From Dactylorhiza incarnata (lineage: Eukaryota; Streptophyta; Magnoliopsida; Asparagales; Orchidaceae), in assembly GCA_033032865.1 (NCBI GenBank), contig JAWHQI010000202.1:3162001-3226000 (forward strand): a stretch of 64,000 nucleotides of DNA, read 5' to 3'. Positions within the stretch are counted from its first letter, which is position 1. Each line of letters opens with the position of its first letter. Shown here piece after piece: positions 32,980-46,710 of the stretch. The position numbers and the translations under genes are program-made. Below the pieces are notes generated by a model. The model saw only the letters and a list, made by a program, of their open reading frames with translations. It was not told where the DNA came from and made no database searches.

Positions 32980-35900
32980 CTAGAGATGATGAGTCTCTTG
33001 GCTCACAATGCGAACAAGCTCCAAGAGAATAGACTTATCTAAAGTCACTGGACCTGAGGGTACAGAAACCAACTGATCAGAACTTAGCAAGGCTCGACAC
33101 AATGATGATACATGAAAAATATCATGTAGGTTGACTAACTTCGGTGGCAAGTCCAATCGATGTGCAACTGGTGCAATGAGCTCAAGAATAGGATAAGGTT
33201 CGATATATCTAGGGCTGAGCTTCTGACATCCTCTAACTCTATAAAATTCATGCATAGGACTAATCTTAAGGAACACCTTATCGCCAACTGCAAACTCAAC
33301 CTTCTGATGCTTTGAATAAAAATACTTAGCTTGATGTCTTTGGGCCTCAAGAATCCTTTTTCGTATCAACTTGACTATAACATCCACATCATCAATGCAC
33401 TGAACACCCAAAAATTTAGGAACCTCATCATGAATCTAGGAGAGATGACTCATATACCTCCTGCGATACAAAGCCTTGCAAGGAGCCATCCGAATACTAG
33501 CCTGATGTCTATTGTTCTACGAGAATTCCATGATTGTCAAAAGTCTCTCTCAAGGCTCATTGTATTTTAGGATGCACAATCGAATAAGCGCTTCCATAGT
33601 ATTGTTTGTTCTCTCAGTTTGACCCTCAGTCTGAGTATGAAATGTTTTGCTAAAAGCTACCTATGTTTCTAAATAAGCTTGAGCCTTCTTCTAATTATGG
33701 GACATGAATCGACCATCTCGATCAGAAATAATAGATTAGGCACACCATGATATTTGATGACTTGCTCCCTAAAGAGACAAACATGAACATTGACATGATC
33801 ATCCTGACGAATCGGTATAAAGCGAGATCCTTTATCAATTGATCGACTACAACCCAAACTGAATCATTCCCAGCTCAAGAACGGGGTGAACCATACATAA
33901 AAACCTTGGAAATATCATCAAACTTCCACTCTGGAACGAAGTGGGTGTAATAAACCTTTAGAACTTATACTTTCTTCCTTCACCATCTAACATGCTTGGC
34001 AATGTGTTATATACTGCGTGGCATCTTTCTTCATACCAGGCCAGAGCATGGTCTTCTTGAGATTAACATACACTTTTGTAACACCCGAATGTACCAAAGT
34101 TTTTTGAATTTTGGGCTTCCATTAATATCTCCTCCCGAATTCCACCAACACCAGCAATATAATGATCAAAATGGAGCATTCCATTTTGAAGTTTATTGTC
34201 ACCTTGAATATCATCTTGCAAGGACAGGGTGATAGCTGCAGAAGCTGGATCCTCCTTCTGGCTAAATGGATTTTGTCCCTCATATCATATTTGACTTTTG
34301 TCAATGCTAAGTACTAACAATAGCTTTCTAGGGATGATCCGTAGACATGTCTCATTCCCAATGGCAAAATGTCTCATTCCACTATTAGAAGTTGGTAGTC
34401 TCCTGCTCAGAGCATCTGCCATGGAATTAGCTTTACCTGGGTGGTAATGTAAGTTAAATTCATATTCATAAAGAAACTCATGCCAGTTCTTTTATCTTAG
34501 ATTTATATCCTTCTACGTGTAGATGTACCAGAGAATCTTATTATCAATATATTTCTCGCATCTAACGCCATCGAGATAATGCATCCAGATATGGAAGGTG
34601 AATACTACAGCTCCTAAGTCAAATCTTTCACCGAGTAGATTTTCTCATGCTTCTTTAGTTTCCTTGAAGCATATACAACCACATGATCATGTTGCATCAA
34701 CACAGCACCCATGCCTCAAAGAGAAGAATCGGTATATATCTGAAATCCTTCTTTCCCTGAGGGGTGTGTTAGGGCAGGAGATGACATCAAGCAATCTTTC
34801 AGTTCCACAAAACTTGCTTCACATGTTCGTGTCCACACAAAAGGAGCATCCTTCTTCATCAAGGACGTCAAAGGCTATGCTATTTTCTAGAATCCTTCCA
34901 CAAACCTTTGATAATAACCCGCTAGACCCAGAAAACCTCAAATATACACAATAGACTTAAATGCAGGCTAATCATGCACTGCCTTAATCCTTGAGCAAAA
35001 ATTTTCTTGAGCAAAAATTTTCGCTGATAGCATGCCCTAAGAAATGGACTTCCTTGAGCAAAAAATTTCACTTGCTAAATTTTGTGAAGAGCTCATATTC
35101 TCGAAGCTCTCCAAAAACAATCTTTGGGTTCTCTATGTGAGATTCCTCATTCTTGCAATACACTAAGATGTCATCAATGAATACAATGACGAAGATATCT
35201 AGGAAAGGTTCAAAAATGTAATTCATGAGGCTCATGAAAACAAAAGTATTGTTTGTTGAGATCCCAAAGGGAATCACTATAAACTCGTACTGTCCATATC
35301 AAGAGTTAATGGTTGTCTTAGGGATATCGGCTTCTCATATCCTCAATTGATAATAGATGGATCAGAGATCAAGTTTAGAAAATATATGAGCTCACCTATG
35401 TTGGTCAAAGAGCTCATCTATATGCGAAAGAGGATAAGTATTATGAACTATGAATTTGTTTAGCTCATAGTAATCAATACACAGTCGTAAAGTCCTATCT
35501 TTCAGCTTGATGAACAATACTGGGGTACTCTACAAGGATGAACAAGTGAGAATAAACCTCCATTCATCTAACTCTTTCAGTTGGATTCAGAATTTGACTA
35601 ATTCCTAAGGTGTCATTCGATACAGAGCTTTAGAGACTGGTCAAACCGCTGACACAAACACAATATAGAAATTGATTTCCCGCTGTGGAGGTAGTTCGGG
35701 CAACTTCTGAGGAAAAATATAACTACAGCCACGGTGTCAAGATCTAACTTTTCTTCTGTCAGATTCAAGAAATTTCATACACATCATCACCATGGGTGTT
35801 CAATACTTGGGTAGAAGATAAAAGAATTAATGATATGGGTTGAATACCACTGAAAATGATCATCTTGCCAGAAGATGTACGCATGGACACTTCCTTTGCC

Positions 35901-36250
35901 GTACAATTATTTTGAGCTCCTTCCAAGTTCTGAATGAACCTATTAGATACAAACAAGTGAGTGGTACACGTATAAAATAACGTCTTGCCCAGCCTCTTAA
36001 TAATGATAATTAAACATGTGATTCCTAACTTCAAAGCTTGCTCTTATGGAAATAACTTTACTAGTTAAAATAGTAAAATAGACTATGAAAGTTTAATCAA
36101 AACAAAAGCACGTACCAGAAATAATGTCTTTGGGCTCTTGCCCCTGAGTTAGATCTAAAGCATATGCCTGCTGCTAATACTTTTGAACTTTCCTACCAGA
36201 CTGTCTGGCTCTGTAGCCTCGACCTTTACCACACTGAGATGAAGGGCTTT
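32980..36250 (-). pseudogene. Gyp-1 pol and end of gag (Tekay/Del-like Ty3/Gypsy), heavily decayed
   Basis: Pieces on the minus strand, in order: a Gly/Arg-rich gag tail near 36250-36130; a protease relic at 36034-35765 (LFYTCTTHLFVSNRF, where the family has DSG); RT near 35277-35068 (SLMNYIFEPFLDIFVIVFIDDILVYC, catalytic FIDD kept); RNase H relics around 34800-34400; integrase from about 34300, including a stretch like FHPQTDGQTER near 33640; and a C-terminal domain at 33411-32980 (GDKVFLKISPMHEF, KLSPRYIEPYPILELI, NLHDIFHVSSL). Stops and frameshifts occur throughout. The protein order PR-RT-RH-INT identifies Ty3/Gypsy. No chromodomain is recognised after the integrase. Confidence 0.75.
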
Positions 36251-38891
36251 CCGGCTGAGTAGTCCACTGCGGTCAATGGGACCTCAGATGTCTCAATCGG
36301 TGATAGTGGTAGAAATTTCCTCGAATGGGAGTTGATCCTTGAATGGGAGTTGATCCTTGTCAACAACAGAGTAAATCAGTTTGTAATAAAAACTTCAACA
36401 TATCTCACTTCTTTGGTGTCATATAATGAACCAATAGATGACTCTAGAACACGAGGTGGTGCGGTAGTCGTCCTAACAACATGTCTACTACCTCGGTATG
36501 GATGGTACTACATCGGCCCCTCCCTTTAGGACTCCACCTGCTCATTCTCCTGAGGTGGTGACAACGGAACCATTAGTCAAAAGACTAAGAAACATCCTTG
36601 CTCTCCCAATTCCCTTAAGTCACTAGGCAGGTAAGGTCAATAACCTATGCGACGAGGTTAGCACCATATAACTGAAGTAGTATTCCACCAAATATCTAAC
36701 AAGGGATATATATATTAGTAGTTACAATATAATATACATAAATAACTCATTATATAAGAACGTCCATACGAACTAATATAATAAGGTTCCATTTTAAGTA
36801 CATTAAACAACAATGTAACTTATCTTATAAGAATGCACATACAAACTTATAAGATAAAGGTCAAAGAATTATATCATTATACAAATTGTTTCACACATAG
36901 CTTAACATATAAACGAGCCCATGAAATATATTATGCAATGACCAAACATGACACCCACATCAACACTAGGACTTTAGAAAACCTATGTTGTAATATTTAA
37001 CTTAATTATGTAGGTTGCAATCCTACGAACCTCATCAGAGTGTCAAGAAGATGGAAGTTATATGGTTACCACCGCTTCTAGGAATGTACACACAACAAAT
37101 CCTAAGCTCTCATGTACAGCTCAAGCCTGTATAATTTGGAGTACATGGCTACACCATGTGCATACACTGCGAAAGATTCCCAAGGTAACAAAAAAAGTGG
37201 GCCAAGCAAGGTACACTACCCTAGAATGAAGCTAAGGTATCCCTTAAGACTCTCCACCCTCTTAAGAGTCATTTCACGAGCTTCCCGTCAGTGTTCTCTG
37301 TTCGGGTGAGACAGATAGATCCACATCACTACCACAACCATCATGATTACGATGGTGACACATGCATGAACAAAGTGACAAACACACTTAATGCAACTAC
37401 TAGCCCCTGCAAGAATACATGTCACCCAAGCTATCTACTTGCATGAACAACCCTTTCAAGATGCATCACCAAGATATCAGCATGTCTAAATGATATCACT
37501 TTATTATGCACTTGATGGATGATCTATTAACGTTCAGTGAAGGAGGCTTAACAACCATTGCGTAATAGCTTAGCATGTTATACAGAAAGTAGATCACTCC
37601 TTAAACATCAACATATAACAACATATATGAGTCTACCATGTGATAAATGATTGTCATAGTTACATTACAATACAGTATTAGATGATATACAACAAATTTC
37701 ATAACGACACTATAAATAAGGAAAATCATGTGAAGACTACATAAGGTGATCAATGATACTGAAATGATCTAAAAATGTAGGAGATGGTTCACTAGAATTC
37801 AGAGAACGCCCAACTCAAGTATTAGTTAAGACTTCAAAATATGGGAAATATTCACATTATTCAATGATATTAGTATGTACAATGCATAAAACTATCTAGG
37901 AACAAATTTGAATCAAGCAATTGCGTTATCCAAATGTCTAAAAATTTGTACTAAATAAAGGTTGTATGCTAACAAAGGTTGTGTAAAAAATCCACATTTG
38001 AATCCTTCATTATTTGAGAGATATTTAGAAAATACACTTTGTCAGTAATCAAGTGTGACAAAATAGGTACAAACATGTTTTTGTGATAAACAGAGAATAT
38101 CAAGTCCAATTGAATCCAAATTTTAGTCATAGAGACACCATGACATTCCCAAGTAACCACCAAATTTTGGGCTCAAAATAATCAGTGGAGACCCAATTAA
38201 TCTCATTTATTTAATCTATGTTAAAAGACTAAATATTTATCAAAATTTAGGGAAAATGTGTCTAAAATTTCAAATATTTTTACAAATGCTTTCTAGGCAC
38301 AATAAGAACTCACATACAAAATTTCAGAGCATTGTGATGAAAATCTAGAGAAATATACACTTAAGTTAATTTTGCCAATGTTTTGTATAACCAAACTTTG
38401 AGCAAAGATTAGGGGGCTACATAGGTTACCATGAGTGGTGACACCCTAGTTTGGAAAGGACTTGATGTCCTCTACAGTTTTTATGCTGAAACATTTCCAT
38501 GAAAATAAACAGAAGAGCAAATATCTAGATAAATGTAAATATGTTTATTAAATAATGTGTCACACTTAATAATATAATATTAAATTAATTTCGGTCTGCG
38601 AATAGCGCACAATGCCATCTAAACCCAATCTGACGGGCTAGATTGAGTCAAACCTCAAACCTTGCACATATCATAGTAGATCAGACTGTTATGATCCGTT
38701 ACAGAATAATCCAATCATTGTCGAGGCTATCCATGGCCCTAATTTCATCTTCCTCGTTTGATCAACTTCTTCCATGTCTCGACGACGTGACAATGTTCTG
38801 CAACCATTCGTGGCGGCCTCCACTCATCTCTGGTGACAACCAGACCATGGTTCCACCACTGATCGACTCACCGAAGGAAAGAGGTCGGCTG
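36251..38891. other. Gyp-1 gag/5' LTR remnant, non-coding and AT-rich
   Basis: No ORF here looks coding. An 18-bp tandem duplication (GGGAGTTGATCCTTGAAT type) lies at 36328-36358. By position this is the decayed gag start and the inner part of the Gyp-1 5' LTR, but I could not recognise a clear primer site or LTR end; a weak candidate primer relic lies near 36655-36670. Confidence 0.35.
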
Positions 38892-41800
38892 TGTAACATC
38901 CCCCAAACAACTAGACCCCCAAGTTTGTTTTGTCATGACTAGGTCATGACAAATCCATAGGAAGAGCTCAAGACCATGTGAGTTTTCGTGAGAAAGGGGA
39001 AAACCCAAGTGGTCAGCAAATAGTAGTTTTCAGATACCCAGCCTAGAGTTGGACTTTAGGGCCTCACCTTTAATGTTGACCCCACCATATTGTCCCTAAC
39101 CCACTAGGGCCCTCCTTGGAGCACCAGGGACCCATTGGGGTCAACAAAAGGGGCCAAATTGACCAAAGTCAACCCTAACCCTAAGTTGGTCAAACTAGCT
39201 CAATTAGGGTCAATTGCCCTCTACCATGCCAAATTGACCCTGCCCCTACCCTCATATGGTCACTAGGGACCTAATGGACCAAAAAGCCCCATCATGGGAC
39301 CTCTAATTTGGCCTATTTACCCTAAGTCAACCCTAGCCCTATTTTTGGTCAAAGTGCCCAAAAAAGGGGCAATTCACCCTCACCTTGCAAAATTAACCCT
39401 ACCTAGATCTTCCTAACCCATAAGGGAGTCCAATGGGTCACTATCCACCCATTGTGGTCAACCCAAGTGGTCAATTTGATCAAAGCCAACCTTAGCCTAA
39501 GTTTAGGTCAAAATGACATACTTTACCCAAATTGAGCCCAATTCACTTGAGCTAGACTCAATTGAGGTGGTCCACCACCTCATGGGGATTGAATGCTGCT
39601 GAGTTGGCCATCCAATTTGAAGGGAGCCAGCCAGGAGAGAGAAAGCCTAAATTGAAAGAGAGAGAAGGAAGGGGGAGTTAATGGAGAGGAAGAGAAAACC
39701 TCCCATCTCCTCCAATAATGGCTCCATTCATCTCCCCTTGGGGAGAGGAGAAGTTTCCATATTCTTACCGGCCTAATTGATGGCCAATTCACCCCCCCCC
39801 CAAGTATAACCGAAATCTCCATTCAAGGCCATTAATGGCAATCTGAGTAACTCCCCCCCTATAGCCTCAATTGACCCCTTTAACATCTTCAGTGGACGGA
39901 AAGGAGTGAAAAAGTTTCCAACATAAATGTTGTAGGCCTTGGTGTCTAGATTAAGTGAAAATTTGTTTCAGGTCAATAGGGGCAATGTAGCTCCCTGTAG
40001 AGCCAATTTGGTAGGACTGGTCCCTAGGGTAGGACAGTCACAAATTCTTGAATATCATTCTATTGGCAAATGGTATAGCTTTTATATTTCAAACATAGGC
40101 TATTCACACAAGCACAAATAACCTATCCAAAGATGGGGATTTTAGGAGAACCTTTTTCTAAGGTTTTTGTAATAATTTCATAATTCATATACTAATTAAT
40201 TATTGGATCAAATGACCTCCAATGCCCTCCAAATTTTGGTGGGTGCTTCTTAGGGTTATTACATGATCCTTGTAAAAATATCAGCCCAATTGGGACTGAT
40301 TTGGTTGGGTAATTGGTTAACCCAAGTTGGGTCAAACTAGGTCAAAATAGGGTATAATGCTCACATTGGGGTATTGTGGTCAAATCTCATCACCATGTGG
40401 TGAAACCTTGGCCATTGGTTTAGGGTCACCTAATACAACTCCATGAGTGATTTGGAGTTTTATGGAGGAGGATATGCCCTAGGACCCAGGTTTTATCCCT
40501 TGGGGTGCATATAGAACCTTGTGAAGGCCATGCGACCAAAATTCCTAGATTGGTCATGGGACTTAGTAGATATGTTCATGGGGTGTAATAATGCCCTAGG
40601 AAATTTTGGGAGAATTATAGGAGTATTTATTTCCCCTGAATTAGGTTATAACCCCTCTAGGGCTTTTCATTATTAGAGAGACTTACAAATCAAATGGCCT
40701 TGGATGGTGACGAAACCTTAGTAGTGCCTTTATATTCATATGATGGACCTATGGTAATTTTTGTGTAATTAATTAGCTGATTTAACTAGCACTTCATTCA
40801 CAAGGCACTTATTTTACCTTAATCTTAAGAAATATAATTAAGGGTACAAAACTCTCTGGAAAAATGTACAACTTGGTGATAGGACATTTCAGAGCAATAG
40901 GAAGCTCTGTAAATTTTTATTTAATTTTTGGAGATTGTTATCAGTAGGCTACTTCACAACATGCCCATATTAGGATTTATTTGGAATATTTATTTAGGTG
41001 AGAAAATGTTTTCCATAAATTGTGAAACTCAGTCAGCAAGCCTTTATGAACATATTGGAGATCTAGTATTTCTTTCATAATTTTTGGAATTAAATAACAG
41101 TAGGTCCCTTCACAATTTTTCCTAGACAGGGTTTTATTGGAATATTCATTTATGTGATTAAATTGCCTTTATAAATTCTGAAATTTGGCCTGAAAACTTT
41201 TCTGACTAATAGGAAGGTCTAGTAATTTTCCCATAATTTCTGGATAAGAAATTTTGATGGTTACTTCATTAACCTCCAGCTTTGGAAAAATGCTAAATAT
41301 TATAATTAGAGGACAATTCCTGATTGTAAAATTATGACACTCTGCATTTACTGTTATTTTGGCATGATAGATTTATCTTAATTTTATGATAGTCATATCA
41401 TAAGAATACCTTACACTTCATGTTCATATTCATACTTGACAAATATTGGAGAAATTTAAATACATGCTAAAACGTTGAGGAAAAATATGAGTCTTTGGAT
41501 TTAGTCTTATAATGCCATGATAGTCCTCCAGTAAAAATCTTGTGTCATGTGGATGAATATTTGGAGTACTTCTACTTATTAGCTTCATATAGTGAGTTTG
41601 GTCTGCGTATAGTAAAATTGGGTAACTTGGGTATTTTGTGGCCGACCAAGTTGAAGTGGCATGTAGTTGGTGTACATGGTCAGGATGAAGAGGATGAGGT
41701 CATCAAAAAGGAGATTAGGAGATAAGAGTGCTAGGTGAGCTATAGGTAAGGTCGTGCTTGGGATTGACGAAAGATCGTCTTTCCCTTAGCGTGTCATAAA

Positions 41801-43351
41801 CCACCTAGGGTTAGTACAAGTTAAATTGTAAGAGGCTTAGGCATACGGTTAGATACCCCTAACATTAAATGCTTTGAGAAAGGGAGCCTTGGGGTGTCAT
41901 CCCAGTAAAGTTCCTAGTACCGTAGCGAGCCCCTTACAGGGTAATCCTCGGGAAGTTCAAGGTCAACCATAAAATTGTAGGGTTAAGTTCTTATACAAGA
42001 TTAACTAAGTAATATACTCACTCACACTCCATTGTCATGGGTGCTTTACTCGTTTTGGTCTTACTAGCGGTAGGCTTGGTGGTTGTAGCATTAGACTTAT
42101 TAGTCTGATGATTTGTGACTCAACCATGTTTGTTGTGCCGAACGGGTTAGCCCAGTGAGCTTGTGGCTCGGAGATAGAAATAAGCATGTTTGCATGTGAA
42201 TAAGGTGGTGGGTCCTTAGTGTTGATGGTCGTTGCGCCGACATTAATACTTGGGCTCGGAAAGTGAGGATAACCCTTTACCAAGACAAGTTTAGTGGTCT
42301 AACCAGCAAGAGTATGCATGGACTCCGCTGTTGTGTTCTTAACGTTGAGGATTACGATAGGTCTAGGTTATGTAGTGCAAATACGAACCTAGAGGTGGGC
42401 GAGGCCCAACCCACCACTTCCATTTGCCACAACGGAAGTATCCTGGGATTTTTGCTAGCTCCAAAAAGGGGGAACTAAAGGTCTATGCGCATAGAGTCGT
42501 AGTGTGTGAGTTGCACTTGTGTGAACATAACATTTAACTACATACCTTGCATGTCATAGCATCAACATTGCATTTCAACCCCTACCCCTATCGTATAAGT
42601 TGGTTATGGGACTTCTTATATGATAGGCCTTGCTAAACGACCCCTTAGTCTATAGGTTTGTGTGGGCATTCCTATAAATCAATGGTTACTTTTCTTTACT
42701 TACTTTTACATGTTTGCTCTATTTATTTACTTTACCTTTTCTTACTCTACTTTACTTACTGCTTATGTTATTATATATATTGCATAGTGGTAGACATTCC
42801 TTGTAGATTATATCCCAATCATCTGCTATTGTTAACACCCCTTGTTGTCCTCTGCTTCATTCCTCCTGCTCGGTGCCTAGGAATCACCGGGGAGGGGTGG
42901 GGGATTGCCTTAGTCTTTAGACTATGGTCGCTGGACCTTATCATTTTAGGGGACCAAGGAGAAGCTGCAGCACCAGAGGCCTGTGCAGATGGAGACGGGG
43001 CAGTCTAGCACGGGAGCACCATTAGCAGGATCCATGAGCATCATTTAGCTTTAGTAGTTTATGCTTCCGTGAGAGAAAATGTAGTGAGGAATTTATGTAT
43101 CGGGCAGGAGCCCTTGTTATTTCTATCTTTTGTTTCAGTTACTTTATGTGGACATCTCTTTATGATGATTTACTATTTATGTGATGTGGACTTGTCTTCT
43201 TTAAAAGTTTGTTATACTTACATTTCTGTGATCGATAAGGCCGGCAGGATCGACGCTTTGTAGTGGCGACCTTCCCGAGTGAGGGTGTCACCGCAAAGCG
43301 GCAATTCTGGGCATAAGACTCGGGTTGTAAAAAGAAAAAAAGGGTCTTACA
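38892..43351 (+). repeat. Gyp-2 5' LTR, about 4.46 kb
   Basis: It starts TGTAACATCCCCC and ends AGGGTCTTACA. The first kilobase is rich in GGTCAA/CAACCCTA repeats (39080-39540). The last 900 bp (from about 42452) is duplicated at 44656-45559. No coding region is seen. Alternatively the LTR is only about 900 bp and 38.9-42.4 kb is something else; a purine-rich AAAAAGGGGGAAC at the duplication start would suit a polypurine tract. Confidence 0.55.
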
Positions 43352-43354
43352 AAG

Positions 43355-43366
43355 TGGTGTCAGAGG
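43355..43366 (+). other. Gyp-2 primer-binding site
   Basis: TGGTGTCAGAGG starts 3 bp after the LTR end, similar to the Met-tRNA-type site of Tekay-like Gypsy elements. Confidence 0.6.
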
Positions 43367-43559
43367 GAACCTCGATACAGAGAAAAGAAAAGAAGTCCAC
43401 AAACCCTGGGCCACTCCGCGCGAGCTTAGTTTGAGGACAAACTAGCAGCCGAAGCAATGGTGTGCCCATAAGGGAAATCACATGAAAAGTACACTTCTAA
43501 CTGAATATACTTTAGTTAAGTCCCTTACGAGCGTTATTTTCTTGTGTAGCCGCGACGAA

Positions 43560-44655
43560 CCCTACACCGCAATATGGAGTTCCACTGACTCCAAACGTCG
43601 TTCCACCACCATTGGCTCCTACTCCCTTCCAGCAGACGGAGATGGGTCAAACACTGACAGCCATATTGGAGACATTCAGGGCACATCAGGCACCGACGCC
43701 TCAGCAAAACCCTATGGCCAACTGGTTGAGCGTCTTCCGAGGCCTCTCCCCCCATCATATCTCGAGATGGAGGCAGTTGTGAGGACTGAGGAGTGGGTGG
43801 ACATCATGGAGGAGATGCTGACAGGGATTCAGTGAACGGTAGATATGGAGGTGCCACTGGTAGTCTCATGCTTGGAGTCCCATGCAAAGAGGTGGTGGAA
43901 GAGGTTCCTGGACACATCTTATGCAGGACTGGAGGCTGCGCATGTTTCTTGGGATGAGTTCAAGGCAGCACTGCTGGAGCATTTTGTGCCGCAGTCTGCA
44001 AGTGACGAGCTGGAAGACAGGTTCTGGCAATTGAGGCAGGGGAGCAGGACAGTCCTAGAGTATCACCGGGAGTTTAACCATATCGCGGTTTGCAGTTTCG
44101 TATCAGCTGGATGACGCAGGATATGCAAAGAGGTTCTACAAGGGCCTTCGTGATGAGCTGAGGCAGGCCCTCCTCTTCATCTCTGACGGCAGTATGATTA
44201 AGATCCTGGAGATGGCCAGGAAGCTGCAAGTAGACCTTCAAACTGTTCATGGAAGGAAGAGGCCAATGGAAGTCTAGGGACGGGGAGGCAGAAGGGACCA
44301 ACCGAGAGGTCGAGATGCTGGGGAAGGAAGGATGGAGGTCCGACCCCGCCAGGAGCAGAGGGAGCCGGTAGTGTTAGCTCCTCAGCCTCTACAAATGCGG
44401 GAGATGCCGAGGATTGGAGGAGGTGGGCCACCTCTGGAGTGCTACCACTGCCGCTAGACTGGCCACATCCGGAGGAACTGCCCTCAAAGAAATGCACCAC
44501 CAGCACTACAGGCTGCCCCTCAGGCCCAGCATTTTGGGGGCCGGGGACGTGGACGAGGCTGTGGATTTCAGGGCGGAGACCGGAGACAGAACAGGGAACA
44601 AATGTATTCCCTGGACCTAGCACAGCCCGGGACCCGGCAAGGGTCCCGGGGAGTA
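43560..44655 (+). pseudogene. Gyp-2 gag (Retrotrans_gag type), broken
   Basis: A Retrotrans_gag-like segment reads EEWVDIMEEMLTGIQ (stop at 43833), then VSCLESHAKRWWKRFLDTSY, SWDEFKAALLEHFVP and RFWQLRQGSRTVLEYHREF (43845-44080). After a frameshift it continues LDDAGYAKRFYKGLRDELRQ, then a CCHC knuckle near 44440-44480 (CYHCR-stop-TGHIRRNC), with a TAG inside the knuckle. Gly/Arg-rich sequence follows (GGRGRGRG). The reading runs straight into LTR sequence near 44655, where pol should begin. Confidence 0.75.
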
Positions 44656-45559
44656 TTGCTAGCTCCAAAAAGGGGGAACTAAAGTTCTGTGCGCATAGAG
44701 TCGTAGTTTGTGAGTTGCACTTGTGTGAACAAAACATTTAACTGCATACCTTGCATGTCATAACATCAACATTACATTTCAACCCCTACCCCTATCGTAT
44801 AAGTTGGTTATGGGACTTCTTATACGATAGGCATTGCTAAACGACCCCTTGGTCTATAGGTTTGTGCGGGCATTCATATAAATCAATGGTTACTTTTCCA
44901 TACTTACCTTTACATGTTTGCTCTATTTGTTTACTTTACCTGTTCTTACTCTACTTTACTTACTGCTTCAGTTATTATATATATTGCGTAGTGGTAGACA
45001 TTCCTTGTAGATTATATCCCCGTCATCTGCTATTGTTTACACCCCTTGTTGTCCTCCACTTCATTCCTCCCGCTCGGTACCGAGGAGTCACTGGGGAGGG
45101 ATGGGGGATTGGCTTAGTCTTTTGACTAACGGTCGGTGGACCTTATCATTTTAGGGGACCGAGGAGATGCTGCAGCACCAGAGGCCGGTGTAGATGGAGA
45201 CAGGGCAGTCTAGTACGGGAGCACCATTGGCAAGATCCGTGAGCATCGTTTAGCTTTAGTAGTTTATGCTTTCACGTGAGAAAATGTAGTGAGGAATTGA
45301 TGTATCGGGCAGGAGCCCTTGTTATTTCTATCATTTGTTCCAGTTACTTTATGTGGACATCTCTTTATGATGATTTACTATTTATGTGATGTGGACTTGT
45401 CTTCTCTAAAAGTTTGTTATACTTACTTTTCTGTGATCGATAAGGCTGGCAGGATCGGCGTTTTGTAGTGGCGACCTTCCAGAGTGAGGGTGTCACTACA
45501 AAGCAGCGGTTCTGGGCATAAGACCCAGGTTGTAAAAAGAAAAAAAATGGGGTCTTACA
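44656..45559 (+). repeat. Gyp-2 3' LTR, last 900 bp only
   Basis: It aligns with 42448-43351 almost base for base (TTGCTAGCTCCAAAAAG at the start; GTCTTACA at the end). It is joined directly to gag. Confidence 0.85.
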
Positions 45560-46452
45560 ATCTGGGTGGCTATCTGGTGGTCGGCCCCACGGACAGCCAC
45601 CAGAAAATAAGCAATATCATTTTCCTATACCGTAATAGCTGGAGATTGTCTTCTTCAGCAACAAAAGCTTCCTCAAGGGCCTCTAAGAAGATTTAGGTGG
45701 TTCTTCCTACCATGGAGGTTCCTTCCAGTGAACCTAAGAATGTCTGGATTGCTTCCTCCATCAATAGTAGTCCGATGTATGGGTGGTCAGGAAGAGCTAT
45801 TCCAGTGGACAGAATGTTCGACTCTATCCAGCATGACATCTAATCACCCATAGAGTTCAGATGTATACCTTAAGTAGGGATGTAGAATTTGAACAGAGAC
45901 GTAGTGGCATGGTGGTGGCATAGTGGAGGAAATATATTTATTCTTCTCCAGTCACCGTCGGCAGCCTCTATGACGATCCCTTGATATGTTTGGCTTCGTA
46001 ATGGATGTATCACCCTAAACAAAACACTAATGTGGAGTTAAATAAGGACTATGGATTCGACAACCTTGTTATCCTTTCAGTTAGGAGTGGTAGATGGTTA
46101 GGCCTCATGTCACCCTTTAGAGTGGCCCTCTGACCCCACTCTAAAGGGACACACCTCTTTGGTGAAGAGGATATCGGGCCCCACCCTTCTGAACTAAGGC
46201 TAAGAGGTTATTAGCGGGTCAACCTTATTACTCATGGGTTTGTCCATTTGTGGTCAATGTTGACCATTTGCTGACAAGGCAAGGCCAAGTGCGAAGTGAG
46301 GTGTAGGATGGATCATGAACAAACCAAGTCAAAATCCAAATGTGCCTAAATTAATCTTAAAGGCCAAGAACTTATAGTTTGACCTAGGTTGACCTATAGT
46401 GGACCAAATTGGTGAGGTGGTAACTTTTAATTGGGTAAGGAGAGGTGTTACA
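45560..46452 (-). repeat. LTR fragment of a further Gypsy copy
   Basis: On the minus strand the stretch begins TGTAACACCTCTCC at 46452, an LTR-type start, and continues with GGTCAACC-rich non-coding sequence until Gyp-2. It may be a separate solo LTR inside the Gyp-1 LTR, or an internal repeat of it. Confidence 0.4.
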
Positions 46453-46710
46453 TAGTTCCCATGATCAATGCATCACCAATATTATCTAAGGTCACACCAA
46501 CACATACCTACTGTCAAGTTGAGCATTACACTGACACATCAAGGTGGGTTAGCCTAGAAACCTAAACTAAAAGTTCACTTTGGGTTTATAAGCACCACCT
46601 AGGGTTCATTTAATGCTTTGGAGGTCTCTTTAAGAACTTAAGGCTAGCCCAGGTGAACAAGGCTAGGGCACCTAAACTTCTAGGGTCCCTGAAAAACATG
46701 AGATGTTACA
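46453..46710 (-). repeat. Gyp-1 5' LTR start
   Basis: The minus strand starts TGTAACATCTCATG at 46710 and shares about 70 bp with the 3' LTR start at 32766. To its right is Copia gag, so Gyp-1 was inserted there. Confidence 0.55.

Larger units (their letters stand above)
38892..45559 (+). mobile_element. Gyp-2: internally deleted Ty3/Gypsy element with a very long LTR
   Basis: In plus orientation: LTR start TGTAACATCCC at 38892, LTR end GTCTTACA at 43351, primer-like site TGGTGTCAGAGG, gag to about 44655, then LTR-end sequence again (44656-45559, also ending GTCTTACA). Pol, the purine tract and the first 3.5 kb of the second LTR are missing. No 5-bp target duplication could be confirmed (GGCTG left, ATCTG right). 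Confidence 0.65.

Noticed and set aside
39170..39190. Telomere-like CCCTAACCCTAA
   Set aside because: Only two units inside a GGTCAACCCTA-rich LTR region; not an array.
42658..43008. Hydrophobic 116-codon frame (and twin at 44862-45125) suggesting a membrane protein
   Set aside because: Both sit in the duplicated Gyp-2 LTR end; the hydrophobicity comes from T-rich sequence, and the frame is not kept at full length in the second copy.
44198..44737. 179-codon minus-strand frame in Gyp-2
   Set aside because: It is antisense to gag, with proline-rich composition from a GC-rich complement; the plus strand has the gag and CCHC motifs.
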